Part shown: piece by piece, positions 8,686 through 15,849 of the stretch
How positions within the stretch are numbered: position 1 is the stretch's first letter
How the letters are laid out: every line of letters starts with the position of its first letter
Assembly (NCBI GenBank): GCA_050011815.1
Contig: JBEKIJ010000019.1
Coordinates: 62,001-126,000, forward strand
Length of the DNA stretch: 64,000 bases
DNA from: Chersky-840 sp050011815
Lineage (GTDB): Bacteria; Actinomycetota; Acidimicrobiia; Acidimicrobiales; UBA8190
Direction: 5' to 3'
Translations under genes and position numbers: made by a program
The notes under the pieces: model-generated
What the model was told of the DNA's origin: nothing
Database searches by the model: none
What the model saw: only the letters and a program-made list of their open reading frames with translations

Positions 8686-10116
8686 TCAGGTCTGCCCGGT
8701 GGGGCGCACGTGAGGTGAACCGGGGGCCACCTTCGGCCAGGGGAACGCCTGCTCGGCGATCAGCGCCAGGTCGAGGAGCAACTGCTCGCGGTGATGGGCG
8801 GCGAGAACCTGGAGCCCTACCGGCACGTCATCGACGAGACCCGCCGGGATGCTCATGGCGGGACTGCCGTTCAGGTTGGAAGGGGCCGTGAGAGCGGCGG
8901 TGTTCATGATGGCCCGGGAGAACCCGATCTCGTGGATCAGATCGGCTCCCGGGATCGTCGAGGGCGGCGGACCTTCGGCGGCGAAGGCGACGTCGGGGCT
9001 CGTGCAGGTCATCACGAAGTCGGCTGCGTCGAAGAGGTCCGCCATCGCCTCGTTCAACTGACGCCGGTACGACTCGATGGAGGCGGCCCGGTCGAGGTTG
9101 AAGCGATCACGCGCCGCTTCGAGGCCGAAGCGCATCTCCCGCGACAATTCCTCGATCCGATCGGGGTAGGCCGCACCGAGGTCGGCGATGAATCCGGGTT
9201 GCCCGGCCATGGCCCACTGCCCTCGCAGGGGCGGCAGCGACGGTGTCACGTCGACGACGGTCAACCCGGCTGCGGAGGCCAGTTCTCGGGCGAATCCGGC
9301 CACGAGCTCGGCGACGTCGGCGCGCACCCGGGCGATCCCCAGGTCGGGGAGGATGGCCACGGTGCAGCCGACCACGTCGTGGGTGGCGAGTTCCCGTTCC
9401 CAACTCGTCCTCTCGGGGAGGCTCAACGGATCGCGTTGGTCGAATCCGCTACAGGTGTCGAAGAAACGCGCCGTGTCTCGCACCGACCGGCTCAGACATC
9501 CGAACACGGTCGTCATCGGCGTGATGCTCGCCCCGGGTCCCTTGGGGATGCGACCGTAGGTTGCCTTGAGCCCGAAGAGCCCGCAGAAGCTCGCCGGGAT
9601 CCGAATCGACCCGCCTCCGTCGCTCCCCGTGGCGATGGGGAGCAAGCCCCCGGCGACCGCGGCGGCGGTCCCACCCGATGAGCCTCCGGGGGTGCGGGAG
9701 AGATCCCAAGGGTTCCGGGTGGTCCCGTGCAACTCCGTGGAGGTGCAATTGATGCCTCCGAACTCGCTGGCCGTCGTCTGGGCCGCCAGGACGGCGCCAC
9801 TGGCGCGCAGGCGGGTCACCGACGTCTGGTCATGGCCCGAGACCCGGTCCCTGAAGATCATCGAGGCCTCGGTGTAGGGCCACTGCGCAACCTGCTCGAG
9901 CTCCTTCACGCCGAAGGGGACGCCACCGAAGGGCAGTGAGATGTCGGCGTGGCGTGCCGCGTCTCGGGCGCGCTCGAAGTCGGTATGGGAGAAGGCGTTC
10001 AGCGGCGAACTCCCCGCAGCTTCGATGCATGCCTCGAGCGCCTCGAGTGGAGAGAGGCGGTGCGCTCGGAAGGCCTCGACGAGGCTGCAGGCGTCGTCCA
10101 ACCAGGGGGTGGTCAC
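8686..10116 (-). CDS. Amidase (amidase signature family)
   Basis: A 476-residue protein read from a GTG at 10116; the frame stays open to 10212, but that start would overlap the upstream Fur-family gene by 62 bp. The Ser-cisSer-Lys triad is present: GVPFGVKELEQ supplies the lysine, PGGSSGGTAAAVAGG the cis-serine and GSDGGGSIRIPASFCGLFGLK the nucleophile serine. Length is normal for the family (glutamyl-tRNA amidotransferase A / amide hydrolases). The substrate is unknown, and the absence of gatB/gatC neighbours argues against GatA. It follows the regulator gene on the same strand after 34 bp. Confidence 0.85.
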   Translation of the reverse strand: MTTPWLDDACSLVEAFRAHRLSPLEALEACIEAAGSSPLNAFSHTDFERARDAARHADISLPFGGVPFGVKELEQVAQWPYTEASMIFRDRVSGHDQTSVTRLRASGAVLAAQTTASEFGGINCTSTELHGTTRNPWDLSRTPGGSSGGTAAAVAGGLLPIATGSDGGGSIRIPASFCGLFGLKATYGRIPKGPGASITPMTTVFGCLSRSVRDTARFFDTCSGFDQRDPLSLPERTSWERELATHDVVGCTVAILPDLGIARVRADVAELVAGFARELASAAGLTVVDVTPSLPPLRGQWAMAGQPGFIADLGAAYPDRIEELSREMRFGLEAARDRFNLDRAASIESYRRQLNEAMADLFDAADFVMTCTSPDVAFAAEGPPPSTIPGADLIHEIGFSRAIMNTAALTAPSNLNGSPAMSIPAGLVDDVPVGLQVLAAHHREQLLLDLALIAEQAFPWPKVAPGSPHVRPTGQT

Positions 10117-10150
10117 CGAACCCGACGGTACCGGGCCGACGTCGTGCTGG

Positions 10151-10609
10151 CTATCGACAGCCCTTGCACCGGCCCAGCACGGCGAAGTGATGAGGGTTGA
10201 TGTCGAAGTCAAAGCGCGACTTGGCTGCCTGGGACAGGCCCCCGAAGATCTCGTCCGGTGCTTCGATCATGGCGCCGCACTCCTCACACACGAAGTGCCC
10301 GTGGGCCCCGGCGGCCAGGTGATAGGTGGCGGGCCCGTGGCCGAGATGAGCGTGCACGACGACGCCGAGGCGCTCCAGATCGTCGAGGTTCCGGTAGATC
10401 GTCGAGATGTGCACCTCGGGGGCCGCGGCCTGGACCTCGGCTCCGAGCTCCTCGGCGGTGCGATGGCCAGGGGAACCGAACAGGGCCCGCAGGAGCAGCA
10501 CCCGGGAGCTGGTGACCCGTCCACCTTGCTGGCGGAGCAGCGCCAGCGCGCCCTCGACCGAATCGATGCCGGCCGGGGTCGCCTCGGTATGTGCAGAACT
10601 CCTGGTCAC
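10151..10609 (-). CDS. Fur-family metalloregulator, probable Nur (nickel uptake regulator)
   Basis: A 152-residue winged-helix repressor from a GTG at 10609. The DNA-binding region covers RVTSSRVLLLRALFGSPGHRTAEELGAEV and VHISTIYRNLDDLERLGVV, the Fur recognition-helix signature. HGHFVCEECG and the C-terminal RCKGCR give two CxxC pairs, the usual structural zinc site. The histidine-rich GPATYHLAAGAHGHFVCEE carries sensing-site ligands. It is divergent from a NiCoT nickel/cobalt permease, and a palindrome resembling Nur boxes lies between them. This context favours Nur over Fur or Zur; the metal is inferred, not shown. Confidence 0.8.
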   Translation of the reverse strand: MTRSSAHTEATPAGIDSVEGALALLRQQGGRVTSSRVLLLRALFGSPGHRTAEELGAEVQAAAPEVHISTIYRNLDDLERLGVVVHAHLGHGPATYHLAAGAHGHFVCEECGAMIEAPDEIFGGLSQAAKSRFDFDINPHHFAVLGRCKGCR

Positions 10610-10651
10610 AGGCTGATTGTACGCCGGGGTGCACCGGCGAACAAGACGTTG

Positions 10652-10680
10652 TTGCGACCTGGTCGCATAGTTTCTAGGGT
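10652..10680 (+). promoter_or_regulatory. Promoter of the nickel permease with overlapping Nur-like operator
   Basis: A -35 box TTGCGA (10652-10657) and a -10 box TAGGGT (10675-10680) are separated by 17 bp. The perfect 15-bp palindrome TGCGACC-T-GGTCGCA covers 10653-10667, so a bound repressor would block the -35 region. The outline TTGC-N9-GCAT is close to the TTGC/GCAA inverted half-sites of Streptomyces Nur boxes. It lies midway between the Fur-family regulator and the permease, so it may control both. Confidence 0.6.
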
Positions 10681-10717
10681 GGCGACGACCATTCCGAACC
10701 AGAGGAGCACCGAACCG

Positions 10718-11842
10718 ATGGCCGACCCCCGGGCCAGGCTCGTGAAGATCCGCGACGGCCTCACCGCCAAGGAGTGGGCGCGGGTGGGCGGCATGGCGGT
10801 GACCGTCGTCGGCCTCAACGTCGTGGGATGGGGGATGTTGGCGGCGGCCCTCGGAAGCCACTACCACGTCAGCAAGACCCAGCTCTTCGGGGTGGGGACC
10901 GGGATACTGGCCTACACGCTCGGGATGCGCCACGCCTTCGACGCCGATCACATCGCGGCCATCGACAACACCACCCGCAAGCTCATCAACGACGGCCAAC
11001 GGCCCCTCAGCGTCGGGTTCTTCTTCTCCTTGGGTCACTCCTCTGTGGTCTTCGTCCTGGCCGTGCTCTTGAATTTCGGCATCCGAGGGCTCGACGAGCA
11101 GGTGAGGAACAGCAACTCGGGTTTGCAACACACCACGAACATCGTGGGCACGTCGGTCTCGGCGATCTTCCTCTTCCTCATCGCGGCGCTCAACGTCGTC
11201 ATCCTCTACGGGATCCTCAAGATCTTCCGAGAGATGCGCACCGGGGCCTACGACGACGCCGAGCTCGAGCGCCAGCTCAACAATCGGGGCCTCATGATGC
11301 GGTTCTTCGGTCCCCTGGCCCGAAGGATCGATACTCCTTGGAAGATGTACCCCGTGGGCTTTCTCTTCGGACTGGGGTTCGACACGGCTACCGAGGTGGC
11401 GCTCCTGGTCCTGGCGGGTACCGCCGTCGTCGGTGGGTTGCCCTTCTATGCCATCCTCTCGCTCCCCATCCTCTTCGCGGCGGGCATGAGCCTCTTCGAC
11501 ACGATCGATGGGTGTTTCATGAACTTCGCCTACGACTGGGCCTTCGCCAAGCCCATCCGCAAGGTCTATTACAACATCACGATCACGAGCCTCTCAGTGT
11601 TCGTCGCCTTCTTCATCGGAGGCGTCGAGACCCTCGGACTCCTCGCTCAGGATGCCCACCTGGGCGGTTCGTTCTGGAGGTTCATGGAGGGCTTCAACAT
11701 CAACACGGCCGGGTTCTTCATCGTCGGCGTCTTTGTGGTCACCTGGGTGGTCGCACTGTCCATCTGGCGATTCGGGAACATCGAGGCGAAGTGGGAGGCG
11801 TCGGCCCAGCAGTCTCGAGAGACCCAGATGGCGCTGGACTGA
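10718..11842 (+). CDS. NiCoT-family nickel/cobalt permease
   Basis: A 374-residue membrane protein from the ATG at 10718, with AGAGGAG eight bases upstream. The NiCoT signature HX4DH is seen as HAFDADH at residues 72-78 within LGMRHAFDADHIAAIDN. Further family blocks are VGFFFSLGHSSVVF, YPVGFLFGLGFDTATEV, LFAAGMSLFDTIDG and FMNFAYDWAFAKP. About eight membrane helices can be counted. It imports Ni2+ and/or Co2+ at high affinity; metal choice cannot be read from sequence. It probably responds to nickel through the divergent Fur-family repressor and the palindrome at its promoter. Confidence 0.92.
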   Translation: MADPRARLVKIRDGLTAKEWARVGGMAVTVVGLNVVGWGMLAAALGSHYHVSKTQLFGVGTGILAYTLGMRHAFDADHIAAIDNTTRKLINDGQRPLSVGFFFSLGHSSVVFVLAVLLNFGIRGLDEQVRNSNSGLQHTTNIVGTSVSAIFLFLIAALNVVILYGILKIFREMRTGAYDDAELERQLNNRGLMMRFFGPLARRIDTPWKMYPVGFLFGLGFDTATEVALLVLAGTAVVGGLPFYAILSLPILFAAGMSLFDTIDGCFMNFAYDWAFAKPIRKVYYNITITSLSVFVAFFIGGVETLGLLAQDAHLGGSFWRFMEGFNINTAGFFIVGVFVVTWVVALSIWRFGNIEAKWEASAQQSRETQMALD

Positions 11843-11886
11843 ATCGGGGCGAATCGGGGCGAATCGGGAGGGGTCGGTGAGGGCGC

Positions 11887-11905
11887 CCGAGCGAAGGCCG
11901 CTCGG
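11887..11905 (+). terminator. Possible terminator hairpin after the nickel permease
   Basis: CCGAGCG and CGCTCGG form a perfect 7-bp stem around a 5-base loop, 44 bp after the stop codon. There is no clear T-run, which is common for terminators in high-GC actinobacteria. Preceding it, GAATCGGGGC is repeated in tandem at 11841-11868 (two full copies and a partial third). Confidence 0.35.
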
Positions 11906-12081
11906 TGAAGAGCAAGGATCACGATGCCGTATCGCATGGTGTCTCGTCATTCCGCTCGATCTGGCGTTGGGCGTCGGTCGGCACCTGGTCGGCGACGAGC
12001 CGTTGTCGGGCCCGAGGTAGCGATCTGCGCCGTGGCGCGAAATCCGGCCCCGGAGCCCCGCGACTGCACTTCCAGGATGAG

Positions 12082-12104
12082 AACTGGCCAGTGGATGGCC
12101 AGTT
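12082..12104. promoter_or_regulatory. Perfect 9-bp inverted repeat upstream of the DinB-fold gene
   Basis: AACTGGCCA and TGGCCAGTT flank a 5-base spacer, ending 43 bp before the ATG of the DinB-fold gene. The rest of the 300-bp spacer between the permease and this gene shows no ORF. The repeat could be a repressor operator or an mRNA hairpin; its partner is unknown. Confidence 0.4.
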
Positions 12105-12147
12105 TGGGGTCCATGATGGCCCTGAACCTGGACGAAGGGACATCTCC

Positions 12148-12729
12148 ATGCCTGGACTAGCTTCTCCCCTGACCGACGAGGCCGCGCTGCTCCTCGCCTA
12201 TGTGGCCCAGCAGCGACAAGGGGTCCGATACGCCGCCTACGGCCTCACCGACGAGCAGGCCCGGCTCACCCCGGCGGCCAGCTCGCTCAGCATCGGCGGC
12301 CTCCTCAAGCACCTCGCCGAGATGGAGAGGAGTTGGATCGACACGATCCTGCAACGCCGATCCGGGTCCCACGAAGAGCGCCAGTCCTCATACCGGGACA
12401 CCTTCCGGCTCGAGCCGAGCGATACCCTCGTCGGACTGCTGGGCCGCTACGCCGAGACGGCCCTCGAGACCGAAGCCGTCATGGCGGGGATCTCCGACCT
12501 GGGCCAGGCTGTGCCCGTGCCGAAAGGGGTGCCGTGGTTCCCGGCCGACGTCGACGCGTGGTCGGTACGGTGGGTCTTGTTGCACCTCGTCGAGGAGACG
12601 GCCCGCCACGCCGGCCATGCCGACATCATCCGGGAGTCGATCGACGGCGCCACGATGTACGAACTCATGGCGGCGGCCGAGGGTTGGCCCGACACCGACT
12701 GGCTCAAGGCCTGGAAGCCGGGGCGGTAG
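12148..12729 (+). CDS. DinB-family (DUF664-like) protein
   Basis: A 193-residue four-helix-bundle protein. LSIGGLLKHLAEMERSWIDTIL and VRWVLLHLVEETARHAGHADIIRESIDG carry the histidines that bind the divalent metal in the DinB/YfiT superfamily. GGLLKHLAEME and RHAGHADIIRE match the DUF664 branch seen in actinobacteria. The family includes thiol S-transferases using bacillithiol or mycothiol; the reaction here is unknown. The start was set at ATG 12148, after a 9-bp inverted repeat. It stands alone between the permease and the carbonic anhydrase. Confidence 0.85.
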   Translation: MPGLASPLTDEAALLLAYVAQQRQGVRYAAYGLTDEQARLTPAASSLSIGGLLKHLAEMERSWIDTILQRRSGSHEERQSSYRDTFRLEPSDTLVGLLGRYAETALETEAVMAGISDLGQAVPVPKGVPWFPADVDAWSVRWVLLHLVEETARHAGHADIIRESIDGATMYELMAAAEGWPDTDWLKAWKPGR

Positions 12730-12782
12730 CTACCCGATGTGGCGACCGCCCGACCGGGAGCCCACCGGGGAGAAAGGTGACC

Positions 12783-12811
12783 TTGTCACTCAGGTTTATG
12801 TAGATTAGAGT
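12783..12811 (+). promoter_or_regulatory. Putative promoter of the carbonic anhydrase gene
   Basis: TTGTCA (12783-12788) and TAGAGT (12806-12811) are 17 bp apart in a locally AT-rich stretch, about 55 bp upstream of the ATG. They match the actinobacterial sigma-70-type pattern reasonably well. Confidence 0.45.
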
Positions 12812-12866
12812 CCCGCCGAGCCCCCCGCCGATAGTCCAGCAGACCCCGACCCACCGAGGAGTACCC

Positions 12867-13364
12867 ATGTCGACGACGGATCAGCTGCTCGAGAACGCGC
12901 AGGCATACGCAGCCGCCTTTGACAAAGGTGAGCTTCCCCTGCCCCCCGGGCGCAAGGTGGCCATCATCGCCTGTATGGATGCACGGTTGAACCTCTATGG
13001 ACTTCTCGGTCTCTCCGAAGGCGACGCCCACGTGATCCGCAATGCGGGGGGAGTGGTCACCGACGACCAGATCCGTTCGCTGGCCATCTCCCAGCGCCTG
13101 CTCGGTACCGAGGAGGTCATCCTCATCCACCACACCGAGTGCGGGATGCTGACGTTCTCCGATGAGGAGTTCCGCGAGCAGATCCGGGCGGATATCGGCA
13201 TCACCCCGCCGTGGGCGGTCGAGACGTTCGGTGACCTCGATACCGATGTTCGCCAGAGCCTGGCCCGCATCCAGGCGAGCCCGTTCATCCCGAACAAGTC
13301 GAGTGTGCGAGGTTTTGTCTACGACGTCCATGACGGCACCCTCCGCGAGGTCGAGGCCAGCTGA
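12867..13364 (+). CDS. Beta-carbonic anhydrase
   Basis: A 165-residue cytosolic enzyme. IACMDAR at residues 34-40 gives zinc ligand Cys36 and the catalytic Asp38-Arg40 pair; HHTECGM gives His89 and Cys92. HVIRNAGGVVTDDQIRSLAIS is the conserved active-site block. The short length and this layout fit the actinobacterial beta-CA group (Rv1284-like). It interconverts CO2 and bicarbonate. The ATG has the upstream sequence GAGGAGTACCC as ribosome binding site. A hairpin 60 bp after the stop may end the transcript, making it monocistronic. Confidence 0.93.
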   Translation: MSTTDQLLENAQAYAAAFDKGELPLPPGRKVAIIACMDARLNLYGLLGLSEGDAHVIRNAGGVVTDDQIRSLAISQRLLGTEEVILIHHTECGMLTFSDEEFREQIRADIGITPPWAVETFGDLDTDVRQSLARIQASPFIPNKSSVRGFVYDVHDGTLREVEAS

Positions 13365-13676
13365 GCCCTCCCGAGCGTGGATCGGCGACGAGACGGGGAG
13401 TGGCGTCGCCTTTCCGGGCACTCTGCGCCACTCGGTGGCGCCTCTGGGCGCGCACTTTCTGGGAAGAACCTGAGTTGAACGTGGATGACAGTCGTGGCTG
13501 TCATGGTCGGCAGGGACGAAGGCCGGGTGTGCTTGATCGTTCGCTCGGTCGAACACCGGGACCGGGTGGAGCGCCCCAATACTGATCGCACACATCGCGA
13601 TTGCGTCGAGCGCTGCGGGGTCTCCTATCTTTATCCGGATGTCTCTTCCGGCTCGCGTCGCTCACCACCGGTTCTG
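13365..13676. other. 312-bp spacer between carbonic anhydrase and membrane synthase-like gene
   Basis: No gene seen. It holds a GC-rich hairpin at 13425-13441, a TGACAG/CTGTCA inverted repeat at 13486-13503 (6-base spacer), and a possible -10 TATCTT at 13626-13631 before the next gene. The downstream frame is open here, but this part lacks coding character. Confidence 0.5.
13425..13441 (+). terminator. Possible terminator hairpin after carbonic anhydrase
   Basis: GCGCCAC and GTGGCGC form a perfect 7-bp stem with a 3-base loop, 60 bp beyond the stop codon. No T-run follows. Confidence 0.35.
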
Positions 13677-15725
13677 ATGGCAACAATCTCCGCTGCCCCG
13701 AGCGAGGCGCTCGAACCGGTACCGGCAGCCAGGCTGGGTGTCTTCACCTCGGAGCAGAGCCCCTGGCGACTCGTGACCTTGAGCATGTTGATGCTCTTCG
13801 TCGAGCTGGCGCTCATCCGGTGGACCGCCGCCAACAACGTCCATCTGGCCAACATCACGAACTTCGTGCTCCTGGCGAGCTTCCTCGGGATCGGGGTGGG
13901 CTTCTTGCTCGCCGGACGGCGGCGAAGCCTCTTCCGCGTTGCCCCTGTGTCGCTGGCTGTCCTGGTGGCCTTTGCGCTCGCCTTTCCGGTAAAGCTCGTC
14001 ACCCTGGAGGGCCCCCATGAATTCGAGGGGATCTCGGGCCATTATCCCTTGTCGCAGTGGGTGAGCCTCCCGGTGATCTTCGTCTTGGTCGTCCTCGTGA
14101 TGGCCGGTCTCGGTCAAGCGACGGCCCGGACCTTCGCAAACTTCGAGCCGCTCGACGCCTACCGCTTCGACATCATCGGAAGCCTGGTGGGCATCGCCTT
14201 GTTCTCCGGCCTGTCGTTCATCGGACTGCCGCCCATCGCCTGGGGGGCGGTGGTCGCCGCCTTGTTCGTGCTCCTGCTCGGCATCCGCCCGCAATGGTGG
14301 CAATGGGTCGCGATCGCGGCGGTGGTGGTGATGCTTCTGCTCGAGTCGCTCTCCGCCGTGGACATCTGGTCGCCGTACTACAAGATCACCGCCATTCAGC
14401 CCCCGGGAACACACGGTGAGCTCTCGGTCTCCGCCAACAACATCCCGCATCAGACCCTGTACCCCATCTCCACATTGCACAGGATCGAGTCCTTCTACTT
14501 CTTCCTCTACCGTCATGTGTCGCGGAGTTCGTTGAGCAACGTGCTCGTCATCGGGGCCGGCACCGGCAATGACGTCGCGGTGGCTCTGTCCGAGGGGGCC
14601 CGCCATGTCGATGCGGTCGAGATCGACCCCGACCTCGTGAAGTTGGGCAAGGAGTACAACCCCGAACACGCCTACCAGAGTCCACGCGTCACCATTCACA
14701 TCGACGACGGGAGGTCGTATCTCCAAAACACGGATCAGCGGTATTCACTGATCCTCTACGCGCTTCCCGACTCGCTCACCGCCCTCACCGGACAGTCCGC
14801 CCCGGTGGGTCTCGAGAACTACCTCCTCACCACGCAGGGGATCCAGGTCGCCAAGGACCACCTGGTCCCGGGCGGGACGTTCGTGATGTACAACTACTAC
14901 CAGCCGTTCCTGATCAACCGGTATGCAACCGCGCTGGATTCGGTGTTCGGGTCTCGCCCCTGCGTGGAGCTGGGCAACACCTTGAGCGGTCGCCAGCAGG
15001 CCGTGCTCACGGTGGGGTCATCGGGGCAGACGCCGAACTGCTCCTCGTTCTGGAGCGGCCACAGGGTGGCGGCGGTCTCTGACGATCGGCCCTTCCCCTA
15101 CCTTCCGACTCCTTCCATCCCCATCCTGTACCTGTGGGTGATGGGGCTCATTCTCGCCGCATCCCTGGTGGCTGTCCGGATTGCCGGCGGGCCGTTCAGG
15201 AGGATGGGACAGTTCGCTGACTTGTTCTTCATGGGGGCCGCCTTCTTGTTGCTGGAGTCCAAGAACATCGTGCAATTCGCCTTGTTGTTCGGCACGACGT
15301 GGTACGTGAACTCCCTTGTGTTCGCCGGCGTGCTACTCAGCGTCTACGCCGCGGTGGAGACGGCGCGCCATGTGAAGCTCCCACCACCGATACTGCTGTA
15401 CGTAGCGCTGCTGGTGGCGCTGGTCGTCTCCTACGTGGTCCCCCAGGGGTCGTTGCTGAACCTACCCGTGGTGGTGCGGTTCGTGGCGGCGACCGCCCTC
15501 GCATTCGCCCCGATCTTCCTGGCCAACCTCGTCTTCGCCCAACGGTTCAAGAATGTGGGCTCGTCGACCACGGCGTTCGGTGCCAGTCTGTTGGGGGCGA
15601 TCGTCGGGGGAGTGCTCGAATACCTCTCGCTCATCACCGGGTTTCGATTCCTCCTCGTGGTGGTGGCCGTCCTGTACGGACTGGCCTTCGTCTTCGGTCG
15701 TCGCCACCTCGCCGCTCCCACCTGA
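13677..15725 (+). CDS. Membrane-bound spermidine synthase-like protein
   Basis: A 682-residue protein with about seven hydrophobic segments before and more after a soluble core. The core around NVLVIGAGTGNDVAVALSEGA, HVDAVEIDPDLVKLGKEYNP and TIHIDDGRSYL is the aminopropyltransferase/SAM-type Rossmann domain of spermidine synthases, with Asp in DDGRSYL. YSLILYALPDSL replaces the YDVIxxDxxDP catalytic motif, so ordinary spermidine synthase activity is doubtful. Fusions of this domain to MFS-like helices are common in bacteria and uncharacterised. The start is the ATG at 13677. The YfhO-like gene follows after 124 bp. Confidence 0.8.
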   Translation: MATISAAPSEALEPVPAARLGVFTSEQSPWRLVTLSMLMLFVELALIRWTAANNVHLANITNFVLLASFLGIGVGFLLAGRRRSLFRVAPVSLAVLVAFALAFPVKLVTLEGPHEFEGISGHYPLSQWVSLPVIFVLVVLVMAGLGQATARTFANFEPLDAYRFDIIGSLVGIALFSGLSFIGLPPIAWGAVVAALFVLLLGIRPQWWQWVAIAAVVVMLLLESLSAVDIWSPYYKITAIQPPGTHGELSVSANNIPHQTLYPISTLHRIESFYFFLYRHVSRSSLSNVLVIGAGTGNDVAVALSEGARHVDAVEIDPDLVKLGKEYNPEHAYQSPRVTIHIDDGRSYLQNTDQRYSLILYALPDSLTALTGQSAPVGLENYLLTTQGIQVAKDHLVPGGTFVMYNYYQPFLINRYATALDSVFGSRPCVELGNTLSGRQQAVLTVGSSGQTPNCSSFWSGHRVAAVSDDRPFPYLPTPSIPILYLWVMGLILAASLVAVRIAGGPFRRMGQFADLFFMGAAFLLLESKNIVQFALLFGTTWYVNSLVFAGVLLSVYAAVETARHVKLPPPILLYVALLVALVVSYVVPQGSLLNLPVVVRFVAATALAFAPIFLANLVFAQRFKNVGSSTTAFGASLLGAIVGGVLEYLSLITGFRFLLVVVAVLYGLAFVFGRRHLAAPT

Positions 15726-15849
15726 ACCACGCCGCATTGCCGGCCCGTCGGCCTGCAACCGTTGATGTGTTCCCCGTGCTGAGAATTTCCTGGGAAACCC
15801 CGGTGCATCCCAGGTCCGTCCCAGACAGCGGTATGCGAAGCTCAACGCC

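Noticed and set aside
11841..11868. Tandem GAATCGGGGC copies as a CRISPR or minisatellite
   Set aside because: Fewer than three full copies of a 10-bp unit right after a stop codon; too little to be more than a local slippage repeat.
13677..15725. True spermidine synthase
   Set aside because: The SAM-type fold is present, but the catalytic YDVIxxDxxDP region is changed to YSLILYALPDSL and the protein is mostly membrane helices, so enzyme activity should not be assumed.
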